This document shows, one piece after another, positions 20,698 through 31,638 of a stretch of DNA of 64,000 nucleotides. The notes beneath the pieces were generated by a model. It saw only the letters and a list, made by a program, of their open reading frames with translations, did not search any database and had not been told where the DNA came from. Positions within the stretch are counted from its first letter, which is position 1; each line of letters begins with the position of its first letter. The DNA lies in contig WAEK01000017.1 of the NCBI GenBank assembly GCA_011634665.1, positions 1-64,000 on the forward strand, given 5' to 3'. The DNA comes from Mortierella sp. BCC40632. Taxonomy: Eukaryota; Mortierellomycota; Mortierellomycetes; Mortierellales; Mortierellaceae. The translations under genes and the position numbers were made by a program.

Positions 20698-20863
20698 GGC
20701 TATTGAAGTGGGATGAATATAATGGTGTCAGTGAAGACTCTTGATCGGTCAGGACTTGACTATTAGAAAGTCTTTTGCAATGAGGTACCTTAAAGTGGGG
20801 TCTTCTTGGATGGGGTCGAGAAAGATGAAGAATGGTGTTGAAGCGAGAAGAAAAGTGGTTGCG

Positions 20864-20870
20864 TTTTATA
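20864..20870 (-). promoter_or_regulatory. TATA box for the 54-residue peptide gene
   Basis: TATAAAA on the minus strand, 167 bases before the start codon at 20697. Confidence 0.5.
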
Positions 20871-21313
20871 CTTGAATGGTCTCGAGTTGCTAGGCGTGTT
20901 CCCGCGGTATCCTTCATCACTGAGGCTCCCTGGAACGTCTTGTTGTTGACTTTCGACTTTCTGGATAGAAAAACTAAGATGGATGATATCCTGCTGGTAC
21001 TACTCACGCGAGTGAAAACGAATAAAAAGAAAAAAAAAAAGTAGTAACCAAGGTCACCGTGTACTATACAAATGCGTTGATATCGATGAGTCCTTATCCA
21101 TCAGAGCAGATTAGTCGACAAACCCAAAAGGACCCGATCCAAATCAAGGTGCCAATACTTTCGGTTTGCATTGTAGCCCTTCCTTTGTCTCTAACCCGCT
21201 TTACTGGCGGCATGTGAGTCTCCAGCCTTCTAGAGTTCTCGACTGTCAGACCGAACCTAATGTCGAATGTCGGAAAGTTTGGGCACGGCCGCTTGTGAGC
21301 ATTAACGGGAATG

Positions 21314-21352
<39 letters not shown>

Positions 21353-21935
21353 CGGGTCTGTGCCCAACTGATACCAAGCATCTGATTGGGCAGAGCTCAC
21401 ATGGGTACAGCACAGCAGTGCAGCAGCAGTTGAACACAGGAGGGCAAGGTTTAGCGACTATATTTTGTGTGAATCTACTTCCAACTGCAATTGGTCCTGT
21501 CTGCGATCTATTTCGTACCACGTACATACAGGCTACAATCAGCAAACTCAAAAAGAAAGGATAGCAAAAATGTGGGCTTTTTTTTTTTTTTTTTTTTTTT
21601 TTCTTGGACAAACTATTCTCGAAGGCACTTGAGCCCTTGTTGACCTCAATCTATTAGTCTGGAGCAACTTTTTCGCTGGAAAATCATCAGAACAGTGCCA
21701 CCTCACATGCAGTTGCCATATTTTAATTGACACTGGTATTCACCTAAGAGAGGAACCATCTTGTCAGACACCACAAGACCGCTCATCCCATTATCGATTT
21801 AATGCTACATCTCTTCGCCCTCCCCCCCTCTCTTCTTTTCCTTTTTATTTTTTTCCCTTGCTTCCGCCACTTTCTTTCCTCACCTCTTTCAAACTTCTTT
21901 CTATCACTTCACCAACACAGACCGTATAAGCAACC

Positions 21936-22313
21936 ATGGCTGCCTGCCTCATGCCCGGCGAATACAAAAGCCGTACGTACATCAAGCAAATTGGCGAGTT
22001 CCAACTGACCTGCGATAGGATCTACCACATGGGAGACGAGACCGAGATCAGTCCTGAGGAGGAAGCCGAGGCTTTGGAGATCCTTAACGATGTTCTAGAG
22101 GGTTTTAAGAAGCACTTGTACATGCACAGTCTCCGCAAGGTTAGTCCCGTCCGCATCGAGGTTAAAAGTAAGAAGGAGATACTCTTTGGAATCTCCGAGG
22201 CTTACTGGAATGCCTGGGAAGAGGAGCTCATACGGAGGGATGCTGAGGAGGATGAGAGGGAGGCAGCTGACGAGGCAGCTAAGTTAGCGCAGTTGAAGAA
22301 GAATGAAGAGTAA
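21936..22313 (+). CDS. Small acidic cytoplasmic protein, unknown
   Basis: An intact single-exon frame of 125 codons. A pyrimidine-rich leader (21800-21910) precedes the ATG, and an AATAAA at 22362-22367 follows the stop by about 50 bases, so it looks like a complete transcription unit. No signal peptide or membrane segment. The N-terminal third has YKSRTYIKQIGEFQLTCDRIYH. The rest is helical and highly charged, rich in Glu, ending in an Ala/Glu/Lys segment likely to form a coiled coil. Two Cys only. No family recognised. Confidence 0.6.
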   Translation: MAACLMPGEYKSRTYIKQIGEFQLTCDRIYHMGDETEISPEEEAEALEILNDVLEGFKKHLYMHSLRKVSPVRIEVKSKKEILFGISEAYWNAWEEELIRRDAEEDEREAADEAAKLAQLKKNEE

Positions 22314-22361
22314 AGATAAAGTTAGACGTCTGCTAAAGCATTCATGTAGATTTTGGTTGGC

Positions 22362-22367
22362 AATAAA
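22362..22367 (+). promoter_or_regulatory. Poly(A) signal
   Basis: AATAAA about 50 bases after the stop of the 125-codon gene at 21936-22313. Confidence 0.5.
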
Positions 22368-22379
22368 TGTTATCTCGGG

Positions 22380-22896
22380 TTGAACGAATACATCAAAAAG
22401 TTACCCTTGAACCTATGCGCTGTCATGCCGGTGAAATTCCTTGAATCACATTTCTATCCTACAACAATGAGATCTCCTACTTTTTGCTCAACCACATAGA
22501 TGGGGAAATCCGCCTTGGAGAGGATGTCGACACTAGCAACGTGATTCTCAAGAGCTAAAGGACTGCCATTGCGCTTGAAAATATTCTCCACTTTGAGTCT
22601 ATCCTGTGCTGCTGTCATAAGCCAGAGAGCATTTCCACCTAGAAGGAGGAAGCACAACTGGTAAGGCTGGGTACAGAGGCGACATGTCGTTGCTCAAAGG
22701 AGACAGTACCTTCTGAATGGACCAGTAGGTTATGGCCAATTGCTCCGCAGTGATCGTAATGTAGGGGTGCCCTATCGACCATATCTAATTAGTGATAAAA
22801 CTCAAATAACATGAAATACTGGGTCTACCTTGTTCCCTCCTTGCCAATGTAGAGGAGTGGGTTCTCTGCAGCAATCTCTGGGCAAAGGGCGTCTGG

Positions 22897-22947
<51 letters not shown>

Positions 22948-23462
22948 GATGTTAGCTCTATCTCCATGTACAAATATTTGCATCGATGATTGACTTAATC
23001 AAGTCATTTGGGCCTCGGTAGATGATGCTTGATGGCAGTAGCATCTCCACGGTTTTGCGCCACTCCCCAGGACAGGGCAGATCTTTGCCGTAGAGAAGTG
23101 GGCTATCGGGGAGCAATGGCCTCTTGATTCTGTCAATGAAGTCTCTCATCTTGATTTCAATGTCAATGGTTTGGCGAATTACTCTACATAGAATAGCTGA
23201 CGTGGCAGTAAGTGACTGATCAAGTACAGGCCATTGATAATGCAGCAATCAAGTTTTACCCTCATTTCCATGGAACCGTTTGAGGTAATCCAGTTTGAAT
23301 AAGGACGCTCTCCAGGATAGGTGTGTCTTCCAGTTTTCAATAACTAGAGGCAATCCTTTGATGACCACCGCACAATGTTGTCAAGGCTGATGTCGTTGTC
23401 ATGCTTGATGCGTTGAGCAGGTTGAAATGGGTAACCCAAGCTGATGACCTCACTGTAGGTTG
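22380..23462 (-). pseudogene. JmjC-like domain protein, frame-disrupted
   Basis: Minus-strand pieces in order: VVIKGLPLVIENWKTHLSW (about 23360), KLDYLKRFHGNE before an intron at about 23260, MRDFIDRIKRPLLPD and LYGKDLPCPGEW (about 23130-23060), NPLLYIGKEGT (about 22850), the stretch reading DHCGAIGHNLLVHSEG in another frame, GGNALWLMTAAQDRLKVEN, and SKADFPIYVVEQKVGDLIVV. The order (bring-in motif, Y-x-KDW-like part, LYIG-GT, a His/Asp pair, W, then a GD-I/V-V end) is that of JmjC-type cupin oxygenases. Stops and frame changes occur at several points and the expected second His region after VGDLIVV is broken. A long A tract lies in one intron. Substrate unknown; probably a relic. Confidence 0.5.
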
Positions 23463-23753
23463 GTGAATCTATTAGTAGAGATGAAGAGATTGATCAACAT
23501 TTCTACTCATCTATCAATACCTTTGACTTTTATTCCGCAGTACACCCAGCATGACTTTTTTTCCCACACTGCACCCGGCATGACAATTTCTTCACCACTA
23601 TGCGCCCTCTCTGTCGCCGCTCACCCTCCTGCCTGTTGCTCCTTCTGCTCTCTACACACGAAAAGGTATGGAGACAAACAAACTGGATGAGGACAACTCA
23701 GTAACACGTCTTCACAAAGCAGAAAGCGCATTTTATTGAGCTGCAGTGAAAGA

Positions 23754-24175
23754 TTAGCTTCGCTGTTTTTTGAAGCTGTTGTCATCGCTGCTGTCATCGT
23801 CGTCAACAGAACGCTTTCGAGCATTCTTGAGTCGATCAATAAAATTAAAATGCTCTTGGGGGAAAATATTGCCAAAATTGTTATCGCCAATGTCGATCAC
23901 GGCCTGCTGAAGACCACTCGTGTCCTTTGGGAAATCCGAGAGTGCCAGCAGCTTGTCGCTCCACTTGGTAGGGTATGCTACAATCATGCTGATGTAGACG
24001 TTGTCGGGACAGCAATTGCGGAAAGACTTTATGTGCGCCTCAATTTTGGGTGCAGAAACTGCTGAGTGCCTCATTCCAGTCCTTCTCCGAAAAGTTGGAC
24101 GACCCTTGATGCAGCTTCATCTGTACAAAAACAGGTACTAACCGAGCACCATCGATCCGAATAAAGAAAACCGAA
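23754..24175 (-). pseudogene. Fragment resembling PD-(D/E)XK / Crinkler-type C-terminal region
   Basis: Frame 24175-24060 reads DSVFFIRIDGARLVPVFVQM, then KLHQGSSNFSEKDWNEALS. After a frame change at 24070 it continues PKIEAHIKSFRNCCPDNVYI, then SMIVAYPTKW. The QMK motif after a hydrophobic strand, followed by a helix and a later hydrophobic strand, is the pattern of PD-(D/E)XK-like domains seen in fungal Crinkler-type and related proteins. The end is an acidic/basic nuclear-type tail (DDDDSSDD, KKQR). No N-terminal part is present. The family call is tentative. Confidence 0.35.
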
Positions 24176-24439
24176 TCAATCCGGTTCCGACGGCTTGGAC
24201 TTGGGGAAGAAAAATGGGGCGACTGGCATGCTGTTGCGAGTTGACTGATTTGAGCTTGGTGTTGGGCGCGGTTAGTGTGTCTTTCGGTTCTCTGTTATCA
24301 AGATGGTCTCAAGGAAGCACGCAACTGGGATAGCAACAACACCGCTGATGAGGTATTGAAGCACGCTGGCCTAATCAATTGCACTCTGGGACGCCAATAG
24401 AGTATAAGACAACGAGGCAACCGATACCAAGAAAGCTCG

Positions 24440-25100
24440 GTGGCTCCTTCCTCGAGGCGTGCTACACGCATCTACCTAGCACTGGTACACACTTGGAAGT
24501 CTGACGTGATGGCTCGTTGTATGAGAGACCTGTTTGTTCTGACTTTTGTTCCAATGCTATCTAGGGGCACGGGTTTCCCTCCACCAGAAGAGCAGCAGAG
24601 TTGGGCCATTGAACGGGGCACCCGCCCTGAATATTTTAGTAAGGTCCAGGATCGTGACCGAGCGTATTATCTTTTAGCGTCGAAATCAAGAAATTCAAGC
24701 AGAGAGTACGTGTTTTGTTATCAGATTTGGAGAAAGCTGCCCTGCAGATGAATGATTTGATGGAGGCAGGACAAATCATTCTGGAGAGTGTTCAAGTTTA
24801 TGGCTATACAATCGTTGGTAAGTCACAGAAACAATTGGAGAGTAAGGCACTGAGCTCTAGTCTAACTGGGCTACCCTTAGATCATAAACTCGGTCTGTAC
24901 TCTATGGCACTCGAGGCACCTGGCGTTTACATCATGCGCTAGGAATAGGAATATTGCAGAAGTTAGCGTTCTCCCCACCATCTCCAATTTGTGCAAGAAC
25001 CTTCAACGATGTCCTCAAAACTCAGTCTCTCTTTTGCGGTCGGGCCTTACTGACAGACGCATATCACTGTGTCACCAAGACCCTTGGCACTCCTATAAAA
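24440..25100 (+). pseudogene. Unrecognised decayed coding region
   Basis: Three plus-strand frames follow each other (24440-24751, 24715-24942, about 24935-25100), with protein-like composition such as LEKAALQMNDLMEAGQIILE, LDHKLGLYSMALEAPGVYIM and FNDVLKTQSLFCGRALLTD. The need to change frame twice suggests a relic or missed introns. No family recognised. Confidence 0.25.
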
Positions 25101-25179
25101 CGCCCGCGGTAAGGCTAGGATATACAACGTTTGAGTATGACCAACAAAGAGCGTATGTGGAGTCGATTGTGGGCTAGAT

Positions 25180-25315
25180 AGTATCAGGCACTGGTGTGAT
25201 AGTACGATGCCAGCAAAGCGAACGATAAGGGCCGACTCAAAGCTATTAGTGACTACCACCTGGACAAGAACGATCAGCGATACTCGATAAGCCGACATAT
25301 GATGAACCTCAAAAG
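25180..25315 (+). repeat. Diverged fragment of the palindrome-arm ORF
   Basis: About 130 bases match 6180-6310 of the right palindrome arm (GGCACTGGTGTG, AGCGAACGATAAGG, GACTACCACCTGGACAAGAA and neighbours) with many substitutions. The matching part encodes the WWYDSSRANDQGRF region there. It shows that the arm sequence is a dispersed, older repeat. Confidence 0.7.
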
Positions 25316-25379
25316 CAGACGATGTAAAATGAATCCCAGTGACCAATGGCCCTAAAAATCTACCTTGGAGCTTCACCCG

Positions 25380-26000
25380 GTTAAATGAAGTTGAGTGATG
25401 TATGGTCCACAAGTCTCCATTTTGAGGTGTTTGGTCGGAAGGAGCTTGTCCAACGGCCTCAAGCTCAACATAGGACGAGAGTTTCCTGTCTTTTTTGGGA
25501 TTATGAAGAACTGTCTTCTTGAAACCCTCGCCACTCACGCGTTCGATCGCCCCCTTTGATAGTAAAGTGGACACGTCTGTGTCGATGCTCTCTTTCTCTT
25601 CTTTTGGTAGGAGCTGAACTCCGGGAGGAGGGGGGAAGAGACAATAATGGGATATTGTATCCATCCTTGATAATTCGGAGTATGGCCAGGTCATCTGTAA
25701 CGGGCCACCATTGTTCTAAGAAGAGTCTAAGTCCTCTTCCGAGCCTCTTATTGTCTTCCACTTTCGACCCTAGCTGTGTCCCCTCCGGTGACTTGAGTTC
25801 CAGTATTTGTTGTTGCTGTACTGCCTTATAATGGCGTTGTACTAGTGAAAATTGGAACTGTCATTGTCAACGTTTTTATTTCGGCGAAGGCTCAAAGAGC
25901 TGTTCTGTCTGTAGCCTTGGTTGCTGTCATTTTTGCGATGAAGGTTCTTGCGACCGCCGAAGCTGTTATTCGTAGGGTTGTCTTTAGACCTGAAAGTATT
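25380..26000 (-). mobile_element. Relic of a DIRS-type retroelement (gag end and RT start)
   Basis: On the minus strand, 26000-25840 encodes an Asn/Ser/Arg-rich tail like the ends of the two complete DIRS gag ORFs. This is followed by LRLFLEQWWPVTDDLAILRI, PKEEKESIDTDVSTLLSKGA and IERVSGEGFKKTVLHNPKKD, which match the RT entry region of DIRS elements (compare LLEKRAIEEATENGFTSRIF in DIRS-1). The frame then fails and no YxDD motif remains. An old truncated copy. Confidence 0.6.
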
Positions 26001-26187
26001 TTCCAAGGAATGTCGAGTCTTGATGTCCCCTGCTATCTCCCCTCTCTTTCTCCCCTCTCTTTCTCCCCTCCCTCTCTCCCCTTACTTTGTCCAAACACTT
26101 GATCTTTTTGATCATCTAGTTATTTTTAGGCACCCCTCAACTCTATCCCCTTTGCTTTAACAATGATATCCCGCCTTTGTTTTCACA

Positions 26188-26194
26188 TATAAAA
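26188..26194 (+). promoter_or_regulatory. TATA box for the secreted protein at 26498
   Basis: TATAAAA, 310 bases upstream of the start codon, which would leave a long or spliced leader. Confidence 0.3.
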
Positions 26195-26497
26195 TAGGTC
26201 GCACCTGCACTAACGAGCATCCAAACCTGCTTATTGACTCGTAACCGCAATCTACAATTGGCGTGAATTCTTTCAAATTACCATCACACTAGTCGAATCA
26301 CTGTAAGAAAACTTATACAAACCTCTGAATCACTCACAATTTGGCAAGGTCTATCTTATGCGAATGCACTAGAGTTACCACGATAGAAGAGTGCAACTGG
26401 CGCTCTTTTGCGCTTTGCCTATCACTCATCCAATCGCTTTTTTAACTTCACCATTCCTTGTCTGGGCTAGCCATCTGCTAATTATCAGACTTCAACC

Positions 26498-26896
26498 ATG
26501 ATGATGCGATCCTGTCTCTCAAGCTTCTTTGTCATACTCGTGCTACTCATGTCTCTTTCCACGACCAATGGCAGACCCTATGATGGACATCCAGTGCGGT
26601 ACATTATCATTAATAATGAAACCTTTTATTATGGCTGGTTTGACGGCAAGTACACAGCACTCCCGTCCTCCGTCACATTCACTGACGGCAACGGAATGTC
26701 GACAGAGTACACTATCAATGGATCACCACCTGATCTATACCTGGCCAGTGCAGGGAAACGGTACCCGATTTTTTTAGAAATCGTAAACGACAAACTAGTT
26801 GCCCACGCAGCTTTAAACGGCGAATATATACAACTTCCATTTCAAGGAGGTCCACCTATGCCTAGTGATGTCGGAGGAGAGTCTGTCGACTTTTGA
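26498..26896 (+). CDS. Secreted protein, 132 residues, unknown
   Basis: An intact frame. MMMRSCLSSFFVILVLLMSL followed by STTNG is a signal peptide. The mature part is beta-rich with repeated aromatic strands (RYIIINNETFYYGWFDGKY, TALPSSVTFTDGNG, YPIFLEIVNDKLV) and contains no cysteine, unlike the other small secreted proteins in the window. An AATAAA at 26899-26904 follows the stop directly. A lectin-like or beta-sandwich fold would fit the strand pattern but I do not recognise a family. Confidence 0.65.
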   Translation: MMMRSCLSSFFVILVLLMSLSTTNGRPYDGHPVRYIIINNETFYYGWFDGKYTALPSSVTFTDGNGMSTEYTINGSPPDLYLASAGKRYPIFLEIVNDKLVAHAALNGEYIQLPFQGGPPMPSDVGGESVDF

Positions 26897-26898
26897 GC

Positions 26899-26904
26899 AA
26901 TAAA
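26899..26904 (+). promoter_or_regulatory. Poly(A) signal
   Basis: AATAAA immediately after the stop codon of the secreted 132-residue protein. Confidence 0.5.
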
Positions 26905-27252
26905 TGTGCTTACAGTTCGGGTTGAATACCTGATGCAAGCATATCGAAACTTGAGTAGCTTATACCGTATTGAATCTTTGATACGTGTGCCACATCATCC
27001 ACAGCATGCTAGCGATAAGATTTTGGCTAGCCAAGTCGAATAACAACGAGGGTGAAGACGAGGGTGAAGATCCTTATCATTATAGCACGATCGATCCAAA
27101 GTCCATTATCGACAAGACAGGTTAAATTTTCATCCGCTCGTGGCTCCAGAATCATGAAGACTGTGGTCTATTATCTGAGGGGCTCAGATTATTTGTGTAA
27201 CTTTTTTTTTTTTTTTTTTTAATCGCTATCTTTCAAAGAGTCAGCGATCCCT

Positions 27253-27480
27253 TTACTGTAAAATCACCCTTTCTTTGATTCCACTAGAGTTAACATAAAA
27301 ACAAAAACCTAGCTTGATAACCCTCTCCTGACTGACCCTGAACTCGCATACTTCTTTCGTGAGCACAAAGGACAAATGGAGGAGGGGGAAATGGGACAGT
27401 AAAGGGACTGCTGACTTGAATAATGGACTCAAGACATCCTTTGTCGTCATGGTCCTGCGTTTTACTCGTCCAGGATCGTG
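27253..27480. mobile_element. Solo relic of DIRS-1-type terminal repeats
   Basis: 27255-27320 resembles the DIRS-1 left repeat (CCCTATACTGTGTAATCCTT and TTCCACTCGAGATACAAA in DIRS-1 against CCCTTTACTGTAAAATCACC and TTCCACTAGAGTTAACATAA here). 27410-27475 resembles the DIRS-1 right end (ACTTCCTTTGTCGTCTTGG against ACATCCTTTGTCGTCATGG). The interior coding part is absent. Confidence 0.6.
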
Positions 27481-27939
27481 TAAATATACACTGTAGAGAT
27501 GACACCTGCTATTGCCGATTTTTTTTATGTCTAATTGAGGGTGACAACCAAGGCATGGGCCGAAAGGCATCCAAACTTGAGTGAGCTCCTTCCTCAGCCA
27601 GTTCAAGTGTGAACTGACCGCGACAGCCCAGAACGACTAGCATTTAACCGATGTGGAGGATATTGCAATCTCAGAAACAGTCCATTGATATTTATTAAAG
27701 CCTTGGATGGTCGAGAGAGAGAGAGAGAGAGAGAGAGAACCATCAAACAAGGGCCTAGCTGTCTATAGACCACAACCAGTCTCATGGGAGGATCTTTAAA
27801 GTAGACGAAAGTGGAATACCGACATCTAAGGCATCGTGAGCAATGGAGGATAGCTGTTGTCCGCTCTCAGGATAGTTTAAAGAAAGAAGACCAGCGAGAC
27901 GGTCTTCAGGTCGAAAGACAAAACAAACAGAGCGACAAG

Positions 27940-27971
<32 letters not shown>

Positions 27972-28239
27972 GTAGACATGGGAGTGGTTCAAGGCGGAGT
28001 CTGGACCATGGGAGTTAGTGCGGATGAAATTTGTTGCGATGATATGTGAATCACTGAAGAGTAAAACACACTACGGATGCTATGGCAAGGAGATATTCAA
28101 ATATAAACACAAGGCTGATGGATGATGTCTGAGAATGCATAACTCAAGTCTATCTGTAATGGACCAAACTCGGCCATCGACATGGCAATGTATTTTAATA
28201 TATGCTCTATGGGTTGATGTATTTAAGAGTGGGTGATAG

Positions 28240-28803
28240 TTACTTGCCTTCCATAACTTGCCTCTTGCACACAGAGTTATTCTTGTAGTAGGTATCCTGG
28301 TAAACCTTCTTCTCCTCGAGCTTGTTGTACACACGGCAGTTCAAATACTGGCTGAAGTCGTAGTGTTGCTGCAACACCGAATCTTTGTTAACATATGCGT
28401 GGAAGCAAGCAGTGAACAGATTGACACCATTTGCCCTGTACTTCTCGTAGGTAATGTTGCAATCACCGTCGTGACCCTTGACAAAGTAGTTGCAGAACTC
28501 TCTCTTAAGCTGAGTGGTCCTGTGTTGCGAGTAACCCTTCTTGTAACAGAGCAGAAGCATGTCACCATTTTCGTTGAGTTCGGGCAACTCCAACTCGCTA
28601 AGCTTCGAGTTGATCACTTGGACGGTGGCGACAGCACCTGTACCGAACAGAGCTGCAAGAGTTCCCATAACCGCCGAACCTGCGCCAAGATAGGCCAAGA
28701 TAGCAGCACCTGCGGCAGACAAGCTGATCGGGTCGATAAACGCAGCCACAAGGGTGCAGTTCCAGAAAATCACCAGTGCGATTGCAAAGAGAGAGGCTTT
28801 CAT
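28240..28803 (-). CDS. Secreted or membrane-anchored Cys-containing protein, 187 residues
   Basis: An intact frame. MKASLFAIALVIFWNCTLVA is a signal peptide. It is followed by a second Gly/Ala-rich hydrophobic stretch (residues about 27-60, AAGAAILAYLGAGSAVMG) that could be a membrane segment or pore-like helix. The C-terminal two thirds is soluble with six Cys and many Tyr/Asn (LLCYKKGYSQH, REFCNYFVKGHDGDC, YLNCRVYNKLEEKKVY). On the same strand a TATA-like TATAAAAG lies at 29179-29172. A signal peptide followed by a Gly-zipper hydrophobic segment is known in several secreted toxins and effectors, but no family is recognised and no function is assigned. Confidence 0.6.
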   Translation of the reverse strand: MKASLFAIALVIFWNCTLVAAFIDPISLSAAGAAILAYLGAGSAVMGTLAALFGTGAVATVQVINSKLSELELPELNENGDMLLLCYKKGYSQHRTTQLKREFCNYFVKGHDGDCNITYEKYRANGVNLFTACFHAYVNKDSVLQQHYDFSQYLNCRVYNKLEEKKVYQDTYYKNNSVCKRQVMEGK

Positions 28804-29226
28804 GATCGGGTTCTTGTGTTGTTAGCGAATTTTACTAATTCAAGGAAAACGTAAAAGTGTCGTCCGAGAGAATAAAGACGAAACGGATGTTAGAAAATCT
28901 GCCATTGATGGCCGGCAGAAAACGTAAATGGAATGTCACTGAAAGAGGAATGACTGAATATGAATCAGATAGACGAAAAAGAAGTGGACAGCGGTAAAGT
29001 GATGAAGAGTTGAAGTGGTGGATATGAAAGCAGCGAGAGAAATAGTAAAAGTCAAAACCGTACGCTTCAAAAAGAGATATCTGTGTAGGAAGAGCTGGCA
29101 GAGGCTGACAGAGCAGAGAAGCTGTGGAATGAAGTGTGTTTTCGACTTTTGCAACATCAACCTCTCGTTTGCTTTTATACTTTTCTTGTCAAGGTTCTTG
29201 ACTTTGGGAAGTTCAGGTGTTTTCAA

Positions 29227-31353
29227 TTTCTCATGTTCGGGACTCTCGTCATTGTGTTATTAGAGATACCTTTTGTGCTGCAGGAAAAACAATATATTGC
29301 AATGTCATCAACATACTATGTATCCTTGATTATGTGTTTTTTTTGGATCAGGGGCATGGGGATCAGGAGTTCATGAAGGCCTAGGGAGGGACTATAGCAA
29401 GGAATGCCGAAAACAGACTTGCAGACCTGCCCTATAGGACAGAGCAAGATAGATACAAGGAAACGGTTTACTACAGACTGAAGGACAATGGACACACATC
29501 ACTAGGTGCTCTATGTTAGAGAATCTTGGGAGCTAGGAAAATGGCGAGAGCGAGGAGCGTAGTAGTTTGTGAAAAATTGGGCTTTTCTCGAAGGAGGAGG
29601 AGCGGATAGGTACTATGTTTGGAGCTTCTGACTCTCTTTTAGTACTCCCGCTTCTTCTCTTGGAGACCCCGCTTCTCTTCTTGGTGTCTTCGCTTCCCCT
29701 TTCGGTACTTCCTCGTTCTCTGTCCCGTAAGTAACCGCATGAGTATACTACGTTTACTATTGAGTAACGCCAAAAATAAGATATGAAAAAGCGGCTATCT
29801 TTGGGAGAAGATGACGAATGAACGAAGCGTAGGATTTCCCAAGGACAATAGCGTTTTCTCAGCTTATCTCCGGTGCTAGTCAATAGCAAACAAAGCCTGC
29901 CCACACAGCCAATTGTGATAAAAGAGAATAAGGAGCGGGAGTACCAAAATGAGAACTGGGTGCACCAAATGAAGGACCAAAAGTACCAAAAGGAGATCTA
30001 AAAGTACCAAACATAATCCAATGTTCGTCCATCTGCCTCTTCTTCGAGGGAATTCCAATTTTCGCCGGACGTTGAATAGGTGCATGTACGTCTGCATTGA
30101 TATTAGACTATTGGACAGGGCTTCTTTCGCACCGCCAATTAGTAAGTCTACTATTGAGAACCGCTTTCAAGGTTTGTGAAACGGTAGGTCAAAGAGACAG
30201 GGAGCTGCTTCATTTGGGCTTTACCTGGTACATGGATTCGAGGAACCACTGGACATGGCACTGGTTAGCAGTCCCACGAGTAAAAATAGAAGTGATCTGT
30301 GAGGAAGTAACTGCCACAGGCATCCTCCTCCACTAAAATTTACGAGTGTAAATGACTAACATCCTTTTTTGCTAATCCCCTAATAAGGCGAGGCTTGGTA
30401 CACCTTTTTTTCTAGGCTAGTCGAGACTTACGAAGACTATAGTTCATTTTTCGAGGCAGGAAGGATGCCATCTGTCCTTCTAAGTCTGTCACCTCGTCCA
30501 TCTCTATCATCTCTCTGTCTCTTACCATCTCTGCCTCTCCTGACTATTCCTCCGATCACTGCTTCTCCACTACCTCTCTGTAACCCATTACTATCTCACA
30601 AGCATGTCATCCCGAGTTTTCTGCATTTGAGATAATTGCTCTCTCCCCACTATCCATCCTCTACCCGTTACCCTGTTTTCCTTCCCTTCTCGCCTGTCCC
30701 TTCCATCGCTCCCCTTGAACATTGCCCTATGTGTGTTAAATGTGAACCAATTGACCAATTCGGCAACGCTCTCTCAACATGAGCAGAAAAATCCGAGAGT
30801 CAAAAAGCAGCGTCGCTATGGACGCCTGACTGCATCTAACATTCTTTATCCTCTTCTATTTTTGGCGCCTCTCCCCTGTTTCTTTCTAGACCTCTCGAGT
30901 CGACCCGTAAGAAGAAGAGGGGTCAACATTATCTCTTTTCTCCAGTACCCCTTGATTTTTTTTTTCCCTTGGACATCCACCCTTTGATTTTTTTTTTTTG
31001 CTTTTCCCAAACCTTTTCATGAATAAATAAGAAGTGCCCGAATGGCATCCTGGACCGACACACATCTGGTCTCGCCTCAAGACTCAAGACTTGCAACAAC
31101 ATTAAAAATCACTACTCATTTCAACTGCTGCCAGAACCATTGCAATCTCCCTCGTAAGAACACTAAAAAATCTCTCGACTCACGGGAGCACTCACTAGAC
31201 CTGTAAAACCTCTGAACACACTTATATTCTTGGCCATCCTCCTGAAAGGCTATATTATTGGATGCTGAACCCTCTTGGCTAAAATGAAAATGTAGACGCG
31301 AGCTGGGTTGCTAATTTATTTCGTTATCTGTCACTTACTTTTAGAAGTGAACG
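29227..31353. other. Intergenic accessory stretch
   Basis: No convincing gene. 29600-30020 contains repeated triplet-like phrases (TCTTCTCTTGGAGACC, GTACCAAAA) giving Arg/Ser/Glu-rich and Tyr/Gln-rich short frames, probably a decayed repeat-protein gene. Part of 30780-30930 resembles 31800-31940 (AGCAGCGTCGCT against AGCAGCATCGCT context), a diverged local duplication. Confidence 0.35.
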
Positions 31354-31638
31354 ATGCTCCATCTAATTTTTCTGCTTTTCGCCATCATGTCCACGGCACA
31401 AGCTGCCGAGTCATGCAGATGGGCTGCGATTGACATGAGATGCCAGGCCGATGGGATTCTTTGCGACATTCGCTATAACTATGGCCAACTTAGATACACC
31501 GGTGCTCCGATTGGAGGTTATGCAGTGTTGCTTGATCCAAACTGTTGGCTTGTTGCACCTGGGTTTGATTCCCGTACTATGCCTTACATTGCTCAAGGTG
31601 GTAATAATTGCGAGGCATATAATGGAGCTGTATGTTAG
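31354..31638 (+). CDS. Secreted six-cysteine protein, 94 residues
   Basis: An intact frame starting MLHLIFLLFAIMSTAQAAES, a signal peptide cut after the Ala-Gln-Ala region. The mature part has six Cys (ESC, MRC, ILC, PNC, NNC, AVC), enough for three disulfides, with the last residue Cys. Tyr- and Gly-rich middle. Typical of fungal small secreted proteins; no family recognised. Flanks are non-coding and AT-rich. Confidence 0.6.
   Translation: MLHLIFLLFAIMSTAQAAESCRWAAIDMRCQADGILCDIRYNYGQLRYTGAPIGGYAVLLDPNCWLVAPGFDSRTMPYIAQGGNNCEAYNGAVC

Noticed and set aside
21246..21611. Poly-Lys ORF on the minus strand
   Set aside because: Driven by two long T tracts; no coding signal outside them.
31555..31585. 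GGGTTTGATTCCCG resembling a tRNA T-loop
   Set aside because: It lies inside the coding frame of the six-Cys secreted protein and no acceptor or anticodon stem can be paired around it.
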